Both the position numbers and the translations under genes were made by a program. Under the pieces are notes generated by a model that made no database searches, was not told the origin of the DNA, and worked only from the letters and a program-made list of their open reading frames with translations. This document shows, one piece after another, positions 11,626 through 22,115 of a stretch of DNA of 64,000 bases. Where the stretch lies: positions 21,540,347 through 21,604,346 of the forward strand of contig NW_020954562.1 in the NCBI RefSeq assembly GCF_900497805.2, written 5' to 3'. Numbering within the stretch: position 1 is the stretch's first letter; each line of letters begins with the position of its first letter. Source of the DNA: Vombatus ursinus (taxonomy: Eukaryota > Chordata > Mammalia > Diprotodontia > Vombatidae).

Positions 11626-11870
11626 TTTTATTTATGTGTTTTGTTTTTACATTAATAACATTTACAAATTATTTCTTTTGTGAGAGATCTCTTGTAACAA
11701 GTTAATTAAAATGAACAGAAAACTTTTCTTTCTCTACCATTCAAAAAAAGAAAAAAAAATCTTTCCTTGAAGTAAATGCCCATAGTCAAGCAAAACAGAT
11801 TCTCTCTACAAATGTGTATATATATGTATACACACACATATCTAAAGTAAACCCTAAAACCATCACTTCT
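11626..11870 (-). repeat. L1 3' UTR-like fragment, antisense
   Basis: AGTCAAGCAAAACAGATTCT, GTATACACACACATATCTAA and AAACCATCACTTCTCTG resemble the antisense L1 piece at 60890-61000 (AGTTAAGCAAAACAAATTCA ... GCCATCACCTTTCT). Confidence 0.5.
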
Positions 11871-11929
11871 CTGTAATTATTAAGATCAAATAAAATAATA
11901 CGTATAAACTACTTTGTAAAGCATGGTGG

Positions 11930-12240
11930 AGTAGAAAAAATTTTGTTTGGGGTCAGAATACTTGGGTTTGATTCTTGGCTGTGCCACTAATGACCTGTAT
12001 AGCCTGCGGCAAGTCATCTTTCTGGACTTCTGCCTCTTCATCTGTGAAATGAGGGAATAGGTCTAGATAAGCAGAGGTCTCTTCCAGATCTAAGATCCTA
12101 AAAGTATTATCAAGCTAATTTAACAGATGAGGAAAAGGAGATTCAGAGAGGTGAAATAAATTGTTTTATCTGACACAACTTGCCAGCAATGAAGCTAGAT
12201 TTCAAGTCTAGGTATTATGCCAGGTTTTTGTACCAAAATA
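11930..12240 (+). repeat. MIR sense copy followed by MIR antisense copy
   Basis: 11930-12110 is sense (TTGGGGTCAGAATACTTGGG, GGCAAGTCATCTTTCTGGAC, TCATCTGTGAAATGAGGGAA). 12112-12240 is antisense (ACAGATGAGGAAAAGGAGAT, AAGCTAGATTTCAAGTCTAG). They are two separate old insertions. Confidence 0.65.
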
Positions 12241-12500
12241 TAATATAGTGGAAATATTTGCCCTATAGTTTTTTCCTCTCTTCATTTTCAGATTAAAATT
12301 TATAATGATCTGTCTTTTTATTTTCTCTCCACTCTATAAGGTTGAAAGCTGGGTGGGTGATAATTCTGTCTTGTAATGTTTTTATTATTATTTTGTGTGT
12401 GTGTATCAAGACTAGGACTTGAGTGGTTTCTTCCTTAATTTCCCTAGGAGAGTAAATAGCCCTGTCCTTTTCTTAATGTTGTGGATTTTTTTTTAATGGG

Positions 12501-12502
<2 letters not shown>

Positions 12503-12539
<37 letters not shown>

Positions 12540-12546
12540 CGCGCGT
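12503..12546 (+). repeat. (TG)n microsatellite with CG end
   Basis: About 17 TG units are followed by ATGCGCGCGTG. The open frame running through it is a chance product of the repeat (Val-Cys repeats). Confidence 0.95.
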
Positions 12547-12957
12547 GCTGTTGTTGTTGTTTTAATGTTATTGTTTTGCTTCTCTTCTTCCAGGTTGTTT
12601 TTCCCTTATGTTTATTTGCATTCCCAATCAATATCTCTTCTATTTGATGAGTCTTACCATTGTGGATTCTAGTTTTCTTGTTCTGCTAATTATTTCTGCC
12701 ATACAGGCCATAAATTCTGCTTTATAATTCTTATTTTTCAATTAAACTATTCAGGAAAATCCTTCTGTGGTTCCGTGCTTTCCTGTGAGTCCACTGGGTT
12801 CTCCTCCTTATCAGGAGTTGAGGCATTTTCCTTTGCATTACATTTTTTATTTATAGATGTCTGGATTCTTTTTGCCGATTTGGAGGCCATTTTCCTTCTG
12901 TTGTTAATAGTATTCCTGTTGGTTTATCAGCTTATTCTTTTTTTAAATTAAAAAAAT

Positions 12958-13106
12958 TTTTTTTTTTTAGGCAGTTGGGGTTAAGTGACTTGCCCAGGGT
13001 CACACAGCTAGTAAGTGTCAAGTGTTTGGTCTGAGGCCGGATTTAAACTCAGGTCCTCCTGACTTCAGGGCCGGTGCTCTATCCACTGCTCCACCTAGCT
13101 GCCCCT
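12958..13106 (-). mobile_element. Marsupial CORE-SINE (short form), antisense
   Basis: It starts with a T-run (the poly-A tail on this strand). It then has GGTTAAGTGACTTGCCCAGG, CACAGCTAGTAAGTGTCAAG, CAGGTCCTCCTGACTTCAGG and the head CCACCTAGCTGCCCCT. It is close to the sister copies at 24751 and 46297, so it is one of the younger SINEs. Confidence 0.9.
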
Positions 13107-13634
13107 CTGCTTATTCTTAAGTTCCTTAACTGAGTTTTCTTTCTTCTGTGATTTTTAGTAATTTCATTCTTTTTCCTCAATATTCCCATTACTTTCTGAC
13201 TTCATTCTTTTTTTTTTTAATTGTGTTTCTCTGGGGACTGGACCTCAGAGTTCTCTCAGCCTTCTCCTGTGCTGGGCAATTCATGTTTCATTGATTCAGT
13301 CTCTTCCCCAACTGACTAACTGGGGAATGCTGAATGCTGGACCTTTCACTTCAGTCAGACTTGGTAGATCCACACACAGTCCAGCATCCAGCTTACGTTT
13401 CTTCTGTTCTTCGATTATTTATCTTTAACTATTGTAGCTCAGAGCACTGCTGTCTCAGCAATATAAGAGGCTGCAGTTTGGTTTTCTGAGAGAAGTGGTG
13501 GAATTGAGTTCTGCTGCCAATCAATTGCAGACTTACCGGAGTGTGGTGGCACTGATGGTGTTGCCAAGTGAGCACTTCAGGATTTAGAGATTAGCTTTCT
13601 GCTCCTTTTGGTTTGTCTTCTTGTCTTTCTGGAC

Positions 13635-13813
13635 CAGTGGTGTCAAACTCAAATAGAAATGCAGAGACTTAGAAAGCTACAAATTAACATTATATTTACC
13701 TATGCTTTATTATATTTTTACTTATTTTATTCAGCATTTCCCAATTACATTTTAATCTGGTTGGATCCCTCACTCAGGAGTGTTGCAAACTTACAGTGAG
13801 TTTGACACCTCTG
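13635..13813 (-). mobile_element. hAT MITE with both terminal inverted repeats
   Basis: Ends are CAGTGGTGTCAAACTCA and TGAGTTTGACACCTCTG, nearly perfect inverted repeats. Flanks TTCTGGAC and TCCTAGAA look like a decayed 8-bp target duplication, as expected for hAT elements. The interior is the reverse complement of the element at 8889. Length is 179 bp and there is no transposase. Confidence 0.85.
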
Positions 13814-13974
13814 TCCTAGAAAGTGGATATAGTTCAATGTGTTCTGTCTGAGTTGTCATGCCATCATTTCACAATTTTACCAGAGATTTTAGTCTCCAGT
13901 CAAGAGTTGATATTTATTAGTTTAGTTGCTTACTCTGTTGGTTATTGATCTGAAGGAGAGGGAGGCAACATGAT

Positions 13975-14175
13975 GCAGTGAAAAAGGCAGTAAACTTGAA
14001 GCATTAAACTTAGAGTCAAAGGAAATTAATTCAAATTCCTGTCACTTACTATCTCTGTGACCTTAGACAAGTTACTTTTCTGGCCCCCAGTTTCCTAGTC
14101 TGTAAAATTAGAAAGTTGGAATAGATGACTTCTAAAATTACTTCTCGGTCTAGACTCTAGAACTATGATCTTCCA
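13975..14175 (+). repeat. MIR/CORE-SINE fragment, sense
   Basis: AACTTAGAGTCAAAGGAAAT, TGTGACCTTAGACAAGTTAC, CAGTTTCCTAGTCTGTAAAA and GTTGGAATAGATGACTTCTA are in MIR order. Confidence 0.7.
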
Positions 14176-14295
14176 ATACAAATGGGTTAATCTAGCAAAT
14201 GTGAGAAATTGAAATATTTTCTATGGTACTTCCTAGTAGATGTGATAGACTTCATAAGAAGAAAAAAAGTTGTAAATGTCATCTTTTTATGTCAG

Positions 14296-14520
14296 AGGTT
14301 CTTAATCTGTGTCCTACAAACTCTTTTTAAAAAGATATTTTTATAACATTATTTCAATATAATTGGTTTTCTTTGTAATCCTGTATATTTTATTTTATGC
14401 ATGTAGAAGCATTGTTCTGATACGAGATGTATAGTTTAACCAGACAGCCTGCCATAAAGGTGTTTTTAACACAAAAAATGTGTTTTTGTGTTTTAAACAC
14501 AAAAAATGTTTAGGAATTTT
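14296..14520 (-). mobile_element. hAT MITE (GGTTCTTAACC family), antisense
   Basis: It begins CAGAGGTTCTTAATCTGTGT and continues through TTCAATATAATTGGTTTTCT, GTAATCCTGTATATTTTATT and TATGCATGTAGAAGCATTGT. This is the reverse complement of the interior of the copies at 44390-45145 and 47552-47744. The far end is expanded by a roughly 28-bp duplication around ACACAAAAAATG (14463-14509). Confidence 0.65.
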
Positions 14521-15390
14521 TGGTTTTTTATCTTTTGCTTCATATACCTTGACTTTAAATACAAGTCATATGTAAGAGCATATATTTGACTTTCATACCT
14601 TGAATTTTTTTTTTAATTTAATCCCATGAGTAATGCTCATAATTTGTTGTAAACTACAAATGGAGAAAACAAACTTATTAGAATTCCTTCCTTCCTTACC
14701 TTTCTCCCTCCTTCCCTTTTTCTTTTTTCTGTCTCCCTCTCTTCATCTCCCTTTCCGTTTTCATGCAAGAAATTTAGTGGCCACTTATGTGTCCAGTTCC
14801 ACTGCTAATAGGTACGAAAGTTTAGACAAGCTTCATTTTAAACCTGGACCAGAATCTTTTTTTTGAGGGGTGGGGGACTTATTTTATTCTGATAGAATTT
14901 TAAAATATTCAAAATAACTGTGGAAGATCATCAGTATTTTTTTTTTTGCTAGCTTACACTATTAGCTAGTTAGAAATTTTTTGGAGGAGGGGAGAATTAT
15001 TCTTTTTTATCCCATTATTTATGACTGGTTGTTTAGGTTTTTTATTAGTATTGTAATTGTTTAAAAACAAAATTATTATAAATAATGTTTACTACAAAGA
15101 ATACCACTGAGGTATGTCGATGAGAGTGGAAGCATTAATACACGTGTCAGGTTATACTCTAGTAATGAGAGCAAGTTAGGTTTATAACACACCACCACTT
15201 TCTTCTGCTTTGGTCCCCAATGCATTTCAACAAACATTTATCAAGTGATAGCACCTGCACTTAAGAAACATATTTTCAGGGCTTCAGACTCCACCCACTG
15301 ACGTTTCCTTTTAGACAATCATGAGTAGATGTGCAATCCCCTTCATCATTCAAGGATGGAGGTGGAAGAGGGTAGAGAAAGTGTATGGGA

Positions 15391-15466
15391 GGTCTCTGTC
15401 TCTGTCTCTCTGTCTCTCTGTCTCCCTCTCTCCCTCTCTCCCTCTCTCTCTCTCTTTCTTTCTCAC
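15391..15466 (+). repeat. (TCTCTG)n / (CT)n tract
   Basis: A pyrimidine repeat of TCTGTCTC and CCTCTCTC units. The overlapping open frames through it are artefacts of the repeat. Confidence 0.95.
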
Positions 15467-15934
15467 CTCACTGTACCAATTGTGTTGCAAAGTTTCTGCT
15501 CCAGAACAGATCATTCTTACCCTCATTCTGATAATATGATGTAAAACATAACCAACTTCATTAAAGCAAAAGCTATTTAAGTTATTGAGTAATATACCCC
15601 CTACAGTAACATCTAGTTCTATCCTATTTTTTGTAAGGGAGAATTTAGGGGAAATGCAACCAGTTTAGAGTTTCATTTCTTGGAAATATTTAGAAGTATC
15701 ATTCAAATTCAAAATAAACTTTTTAGTTGATGTAAGCATTAATCTTTTGAGAGTTTATTTCTGGGTGTCTTGTTGTTATTATTAAACAAATTGGTAAGTA
15801 TTAACCATAATCTACCTAGCCTAATGAAATATTTTAAAGAAGGAAATCATTTTATTTTTCAAATTAAAAAATGGGTATAGTTTTAGTATATAATATATAC
15901 ATTTACCATTAGTATTGGAACAAAGAAGTCATCA

Positions 15935-16025
15935 TGGAGTAGTGGATAGAGATCTGACCTGGAAGCCAAGAAAATCAGGGTTCAAGTCCCACCTCTGGCA
16001 TATACTGGCTCTGTGACCTTGGGTG
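15935..16025 (+). repeat. MIR/CORE-SINE fragment, sense
   Basis: TGGAGTAGTGGATAGAGATC, AAAATCAGGGTTCAAGTCCC and ACTGGCTCTGTGACCTTGGG are the head and CORE. The element is cut off after the CORE. Confidence 0.7.
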
Positions 16026-16359
16026 TAGGGTTAAATTACAGAAATAGTACTGACTGATATTGATAGAATTTTCTTGTCTGGGAGTTCACTTATTCCATTG
16101 AAATCATAGGTCTAATCTCTATCCCTGTTGTGACAAAGGTAGTGTTTTTCAGTGTTCTAAAAAAAATTATGACTATTAGCTTCATTAATGTTTCCCCTTC
16201 TGGTATATTTATGGGAAGATAATTGAAAAAAAAAAGAGTTGAACAGGACAAGAAGAGTATACACATTGATGAGATAGCATTCATCAAAGTACATTGTGGT
16301 GACAAACTAAAACATATCATGAATCTCACCTTTCCTATAGTTAGTTACCTCTGTTATCA

Positions 16360-16745
16360 TTTTTAACTATACATACTTTGGTTTTGCTTTAAAATGTTAT
16401 TGATGTCTTTTTTTGTGTTTATATCACCTACATTTCTTTTTCTTCTCACCCTCCCAGAAAGCTTCCATCCCTTGTAACTAATAATAAGTTAAAAAAAGAG
16501 GGAGAAAAAGCATTCAGCAAAACTTAACAAATTAAAGAAGCATCCTTATGTTATATTTTCTATCCACAGTCTCCCATATCTGCACAGAAGGTGGAGTGAG
16601 GCCTTCTCATTTCCCTTCTCTGGGCACAAATTTGATCATTTTAATTTTACAGCATTCAGTTTCGATTTGTCTTGTTCTTTCCACTTATATTGTTGTAATC
16701 ATTGTGTATATTGCTTTGCCTGTTCTGCTTACTTTGCATCAATTC

Positions 16746-16777
<32 letters not shown>

Positions 16778-17200
16778 TTCATGCTTCTCTATGTTTACCG
16801 TATTTATTTTTTACAGCGTAGTAGTATTTCATTATATCTATATACCATGGTTTAACCATCTCTAATCATTGGACTTCTACTTTGTTTCCAGTTTCTTGCT
16901 ACTACAAAAATTGGTGCCATAAACATTTGATCTTTGGAGATCTTCTCTTTTTCACTGATCTCCTTAGGATATAGGTGTAGTTGAGAGGTCTCTGGGTCAA
17001 AGGATATGGATAATTTTGTCACTTTCTTAGCGTACTTGACGAAATACTTTCCAGAATGGTCAAACCAGTTCATAGCTCATCAGCAGTACATTAGTATGCC
17101 CATCTTTCCACAATCATTGATCCACAATCATCACTGATTATTTCCATCTTTTGACATTTTTTGCCAGTTCATTGGGTGGGAGATGAAAGCTTTTTTTCAC
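16360..17200 (-). repeat. L1 3' end, antisense
   Basis: Ordered antisense L1 phrases: TTTCCACTTATATTGTTGTA, GCGTAGTAGTATTTCATTAT, ATATACCATGGTTTAACCAT, CTCTGGGTCAAAGGATATGG and CCAGAATGGTCAAACCAGTT. It covers the 3' UTR and the end of ORF2. A (TA)n microsatellite (16746-16777) has grown inside it. The open frames crossing it are not genes. Confidence 0.75.
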
Positions 17201-17224
17201 TTTCACACTCAACTTCAAATGATA

Positions 17225-17340
17225 CTTCTTTGCCTCTGCCTTATTTTTTCTTTAAGCGTCCTGAGGATAGTGTCTCATTCATCTGGCAGAATCATGCACA
17301 TTGTAATCATCTAAAAAGGATTATTGAATTTTAACAGGAC
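17225..17340 (+). repeat. L2 3' end-like fragment
   Basis: TTTGCCTCTGCCTTATTTTT, AGCGTCCTGAGGATAGTGTC and AAAAAGGATTATTGAATTTT loosely follow the L2 3' order. Weak. Confidence 0.35.
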
Positions 17341-17445
17341 ACTTAGATTTTGTCTCATACGATTGCCTGATGTTTTGTGGTTTGATATTTTGGAGGTGCT
17401 TGTTTATTTTCAAATACCACTTGGTTGAGTGGCTTTAAATCTATG

Positions 17446-17683
17446 TTGTTGTTCAGTTGTGTTTGACTCTCAATGACCCCATTTGGGGTTTTCTTGGCAA
17501 ACATTGCCATTTCCTTCTCCAGCTCATTTTACAGATGAGGAAACTGAGACAGACAGGGTTAAGTGACTTGCCTAGCTAGGGTCACACATCTAGTAAGTGC
17601 TTGAGGCTAGATTTGGACTCATGAAGATGAGTCTTCCTAACTCCAGACCCTTAGCTCTATTCACTGCGCCACCTAGCTGCCCC
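17446..17683 (-). mobile_element. Marsupial CORE-SINE (long form), antisense
   Basis: The reverse of the long-form unit is nearly complete: TCAGTTGTGTTTGACTCTCA, TGGGGTTTTCTTGGCAAACA, CCATTTCCTTCTCCAGCTCA, GTGACTTGCCTAGCTAGGGT, and the head CGCCACCTAGCTGCCCCT. It has a few small changes compared with the copy at 43975. Confidence 0.9.
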
Positions 17684-17974
17684 TATTAAATCTATAGATT
17701 ACCTCAAAAATAAAGCACATACAATTGTTTTTCTGCTATCTTTGTGGTATTCAGGCTAATTAAAGATTAGATGAAGCATTTATTAAATGCTAAATATATT
17801 GCAGTCACTTTGCTAAGTCCATAGTACTTAATCTGAAAGCATTTTATATTAGCAAGCATTAAAACTTTAACTTTTCATGTCAAGGCTCTCCATGTATTGA
17901 TGAAAAATCAATCTTGTTCGGAGGCAGGCATTTATTTATTTGTTTTCCCTATTCCTTTTATTTATCCATGGGAT

Positions 17975-18083
17975 TTTTTTTTTGAGGCAATCGAGGTTAA
18001 ATGACTTGCCCAGGGTCACACAACTAGTGAGTATCTCTTGTCTGAGGTCAGATTTGAACTCAGGGCCTCCTGACTCCATTGGA
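17975..18083 (-). mobile_element. Marsupial CORE-SINE fragment, antisense, near exon
   Basis: GAGGTTAAATGACTTGCCCA, GGGTCACACAACTAGTGAGT and GATTTGAACTCAGGGCCTCC match the short-form SINE. The tRNA-like head is missing after CCTGACTCC. It ends about 75 bp before the RAPGEF2 exon at 18160. Confidence 0.85.
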
Positions 18084-18159
18084 TTCTTTAGATATAAATA
18101 TATATTAGGAATGCCTTGAAGCTCCGGATTTGTTTTGATTCTATATTTTTCTTTCATAG

Positions 18160-18235
18160 TTTTGGCAAGCGGTCTGCAGGAAGCTTTAGGCGTGGCTGTG
18201 AATGCATTGTTTTAGAACCTTCTGAAATGATTGTG
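18160..18235 (+). CDS. RAPGEF2: RAPGEF2 exon: end of N-terminal cNBD-like domain
   Basis: This is an internal coding exon. It is preceded by a T-rich tract and CATAG and followed by a strong GTAAGT donor. The first base completes a codon started upstream. The other 75 bases read FGKRSAGSFRRG, then CECIVLEPSEMIV. In RAPGEF family proteins (Rap1/Rap2 exchange factors) this is the last part of the N-terminal cyclic-nucleotide-binding-like domain, present only in long isoforms. I assign RAPGEF2 rather than its paralogue RAPGEF6. From memory, RAPGEF6 reads FGKQFGGKRGCDCLVLEPSEMIV here and diverges further in the next exon. The exon ends on a codon boundary, so it joins 20145 in frame. The 1909-bp intron that follows holds only AT-rich unique DNA. 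Confidence 0.93.
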
Positions 18236-20144
18236 GTAAGTATATTCCTCTGTGTTTTCTTTCCCAACCCACTAAATTCCTCTAATAAACTATAGTTTTA
18301 AAAAAAATGTTTGTCCTGTTCCAAGTAGAATTTTTTTAAAATGACTTAATAGTGCTTTATATTATGTAACTTTGAATGTGTTTGTGAATGGTTATTTCCT
18401 TTTAAGATTGTGAGGAATTGGTTAATTGTCCTTATTTGGGAGCTTCAGTTAAAGCACCAAGAAGGCAAGTTGCTAAGTGTGCTGTTTCTTAAACTTTGTG
18501 TGTCAAACCTTGGTGTGCCTTTTAACTGAAATTTGCCAAGAATCTTTGAATTGCAGTATTTAGCTCTCCAAATGCTGATTGAGATGAGAGGTGGAAATTG
18601 TAAGTGAGTAACATAATAGACCTCATGAGAGCAAATATTAGATGTAAGTAACTTTGACTTTTTTCTTTTCTATTTCTAATTTAAAGAAGATCAAGGGACT
18701 TTTTAAATAATACATTGGATTATAGGAGCCAAAGTACCCCGAAGTATTCTAATTTGCAAGATTAAAAGAAAAATGACACAAAACAGAAAACAATTAACTG
18801 GAAATATGAATAGAAATTACTTTTTTCATTTTTTTCTTTGTAGAATTTTAGTATGCTTTAAGTATATGGTTTTTTTTTCTATAAAAGTGGTTAATAATGT
18901 AATATTGCTTTGATTGTTCAGTCAGGATCAAAGTGTACAGGTGAGCAGAGCAGATACCTGAGGCACAGGCAAATTCATGATACTATTTTCCCATGCTGCC
19001 ACTTTAAAACGAAGCAACAATCTTTTAAAATTGGTGATTGCCCAAAGTTTTCATTACACACTGTGTTTTGTTTGCTAGCTCTGGGCAGGTTTCTTCAGGG
19101 GGATTTAGGGTTCCATCCCCTGGTATTAGAGAGGAATTTCTGTAGTAATGGGATCTTGTTCATTACAAGGTTTGATTAAAGTTGAAGAAAACTCTTGCTT
19201 GTAAAATTTCTTATGATTTTCTGGTAAATGAGAAAATGTTACTAGGGGGTTAAGAGAGAGGTTGTTGACACTGCCACAGTAGTTTCCAGTGGCAGGACTT
19301 TAAAAAGAGTCTCTCTTCTTAGTGGGGATTTTGGGGCCTAATAGCGTCATTTTTGAAATTCCCCAAAGAATTTTTTAAAATCCCCTGTAGCATTCCATAC
19401 CTACCTCTCTTGACTTAGAAGAAGTTTTTGAGGTATAAGAGAAAAAGTCTTGGAATGTAAATTTGTATTCTAAACTATAGGGTATCCAAAAAGGCCAATT
19501 CATCTTTTTACATATTTACTGTAGAAGCAGAGAGAGTTTCAAGCCATTTTGCTTTTTAAGGTTATTTCCTTCATTCATTAGTCTTTCTAAATGAAGAGTA
19601 ACTTTGAAAAAATAAATAGCTGTAATTACAGAAAAAAATATATAAAGTTATGCATTAGATTATAAAGGAAACTCTGAATAATCTACCAAATTCTATTTGT
19701 TAAATCTGTCATTTTGGGATTTAGGGGATTTTACAATTGACTCATGGTAGATTAACTTCCTGTGCTTCAGTTAAGAGAAAGTAACAGTTCCCTTAGTCAA
19801 TAAGCTGCTATATGTTCTCTGATCTCTTTCTCGTATAATGTCAGTACAAAGACAACTTAAACTATTCTTGGCCTTGGAATCACAGGAAGCTCATAGCTAA
19901 CCACATTTTCCAAAGTGGAACTGAAAATGCCCCTTCATAAATTAAATATCAGGAAGAAGCACTTAGTTTCAGAGGAGTCCCAGTACACAGAAGGTTTGTC
20001 TAGAAAACATGTCTACACATGGCTAAGAGCAAAGGAATATGGGTCATCTATTGAAACTGAATATGATGCATAGGTTTTATCAATGGAAGAAGGCCCAGAT
20101 GTGTGTTTTTAGGAAAATATATAAGTCTTCAATTTGTCTTGTAG
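18236..20144 (+). other. RAPGEF2: RAPGEF2 intron between exons at 18160 and 20145
   Basis: 1909 bp, GTAAGT to TTGTAG. It is mostly unique AT-rich sequence with no recognisable SINE or LINE, unlike its surroundings. I see no hidden exon. Confidence 0.85.
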
Positions 20145-20312
20145 GTGGACTATATGGATGAAAATGAAGAATATTTTCAGCGCCAAGCTTCTCATCGACA
20201 GTCTAGAAGGAGATTTAGAAAAATTAATCAGAAAGGTGAAAGACAAACAATTATTGACACTGTGGATCCTTATCCTGTTGGAAAGCCACCTTTACCTAGA
20301 GGGTATCATACG
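20145..20312 (+). CDS. RAPGEF2: RAPGEF2 exon: basic linker after the cNBD
   Basis: A 168-bp, 56-codon exon with phase 0 at both ends. The acceptor is TTTGTCTTGTAG and the donor is GTAAGC. It reads VDYMDENEEYFQRQASHRQ, then SRRRFRKINQKGERQTIID, then TVDPYPVGKPPLPRGYHT. This is the linker after the N-terminal cNBD-like domain of PDZ-GEF1. It has an acidic start (DENEE) and then a strongly basic stretch (SRRRFRKINQKGER). The match to what I recall of long RAPGEF2 isoforms is close to complete. RAPGEF6 differs clearly (ENAKDNEDSILQREIPARQ). I cannot tell from sequence what the basic stretch binds. A CT/poly-T tract begins 15 bp after the exon. Confidence 0.95.
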
Positions 20313-20326
20313 GTAAGCTACTAAAA

Positions 20327-20364
20327 TCTCTCTCTCTCTCTCTCTTTTTTTTTTTTTTTTTTTT
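20327..20364 (+). repeat. (CT)n followed by a 19-T run
   Basis: CTCTCTCTCTCTCTCTC and then T19 begin 15 bp downstream of the exon donor. Such pyrimidine runs can bind PTB-type proteins, but that is inference. It may equally be an unstable simple repeat. Confidence 0.9.
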
Positions 20365-21699
20365 AAAGAAATAGAGTTTTGGTTTTTGGATTGTTGGGGA
20401 AATTCATGTTTAATAGATACATTTTAAATGTGGTAGTGTTGGTAATGCTGTGTAAATCTGTGAGGTTGATTTTTGCTTTGTGGAAGGATCAATGAATCTA
20501 TAAACTTGAAATGCAGGATATTGGTTTGCCCTAATTTTAGTAAGATGGCTTTCATTTTGGAAAGAGCTTTTAAAAAAATGAACTTTGCCTTTTTTGCTGC
20601 TCACTGGATATAGATTGCAGTGGAATTTTTTCCTAGTTATTGCTGTTATTGAATGCCTTAATAAAGTGAGTTGTCATACATACTTTTTACTTACAAAATA
20701 TGTTTATGAAAATGATTCATCACTGTACAATATCTTTGTCTCCAATTTTGTTCAAAAAGAATATTTGGCTCTTGTTAGAATAAAAATAAAGGTTTAAGAT
20801 AATATGAAAAGTATCCCTTTCTTAAACTAGTGGGGACATGTCCTGATAGACCAAACCCCAAGATGACATAAAATAGTTTCTAAGTCTACTTATGAAGAAA
20901 CTGAGCCACAAAGAAATTCAGTGTTTTGCCCAAGAACATAATTTAGTCAGCGGCAGAATCTGGGTCTCTTGATGTCCTCATTTTTGGTTATTTTATTACT
21001 CCTCCATTCACTTTTCTGTGAGTCTATTATTAACTAAAATGTCATATAAAATACCATTAACTAAATAACCTTTGTTTCTTAAATACAGTTGCCTTTTAGT
21101 TCTTTTGAAATAAATAAATAAATACATGTATGCGTTTATATATATATAAGGAAGGTCATGCTTGACTTACTTTTTATCATTCCCCTACTTATTGCATTCA
21201 TGACCTTTTCCCTATTCCTGTGGATGAGTGTAACTTTAAATGAGACTTAAAGTCTTGACATTGATTTGTCACATTAATTCCTGGAGTTTTTGTTAAGAGG
21301 CGTAGATATATTATTTTATACCAATACTTCATGTATTTTGTTTATCAAATAGAAATCTCCTTCAAATTTTCATCCTAAGTACAGTCCTGACCATCAGCTC
21401 TCCCTCCACCTACTCTTAATTTAGCATAAATTTCATAGTTGAGTCATTTTATTTTGCTCTTTTGGATAGAATTTCTTTTTATTCACCACAAAGTCAGCTT
21501 TGTTTGATTGGGAGGGTTGGTATTAGAAATCTATGAAAGGTTTTTTGTTGTCAATTCTCTGGCAAAGAGAAAATGATGTATTCACTGCCAATCTAGCATA
21601 AAGACCATAGGAAGTCTGTACACCATGATCATGTTCTGGAACTTGTGTAAAATGTCATTATCATAAAAAAATTTCCTTTTCCTAAAAGTCCAACATGTG

Positions 21700-21800
21700 T
21701 CATTCAATCAATCAAGTAAGTGTTTACTTGATGCCAGGCCCTATGCTAAGTGATAGGAGAAAAAAAACAAAACAATCCTTGCCCTCAAGGAACTTAGATT
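21700..21800 (+). repeat. TTTATTAAG-type L2-like repeat
   Basis: AATCAATCAAGTAAGTGTTT, GATGCCAGGCCCTATGCTAA and CTTGCCCTCAAGGAACTTAG follow the family order. Confidence 0.65.
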
Positions 21801-21929
21801 CTGATGGGATAGACAACATAACTGTAAGTAGATACATATAGAATGAATACTTTCGAATTGCTTTCCTAAATATGCCTTGATATCACAGTTGTGGGAGTGA
21901 TTCAATGAGATTATGTATATCTTTGCAAT

Positions 21930-22115
21930 GAAAAAGTGCTAGATTAGAAGCCAGAGGATCAGGGTTCAAGTCCTGGGTCTCTCATTTACTTACATTTTGT
22001 CCGTGGGCAAGTCAGGTAACCTCGGGGCTTCAATGTCCACAACTGTAAAATGAAGGAATAGGAATAATCTCCAAAGGATTTTTCTATCTCTAAACTTCAA
22101 ATTTTATGATTCTGT
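21930..22115 (+). repeat. MIR/CORE-SINE, sense
   Basis: AGAGGATCAGGGTTCAAGTC, GTGGGCAAGTCAGGTAACCT and ACTGTAAAATGAAGGAATAG are in MIR/CORE-SINE order. Confidence 0.7.

Larger units (their letters stand above)
1..18159 (+). other. RAPGEF2: RAPGEF2 intron (upstream of first visible exon)
   Basis: I found no coding exon in this 18-kb stretch. I searched for the RAPGEF2 segment that should precede the exon at 18160 (human-like CWYILLSGSV and ESMFLPRS) and did not see it, so that exon probably lies to the left of the window. The stretch holds MIR/CORE-SINE, L2, L1 and hAT relics listed separately, simple repeats, and unique AT-rich DNA with no signal I recognise, for example 600-970, 1140-2120, 6240-7190, 7220-8640, 14525-15385, 15470-15930 and 17690-17970. 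Confidence 0.7.

Noticed and set aside
12481-12672. Open frame with Val-Cys repeats (also 29280 and 58977 with other dipeptide repeats)
   Set aside because: Produced by (TG)n or (AC)n microsatellites.
1-18159. Search for the preceding RAPGEF2 exon (CWYILLSGSV, ESMFLPRS)
   Set aside because: Not found on either strand, so it is probably left of the window.
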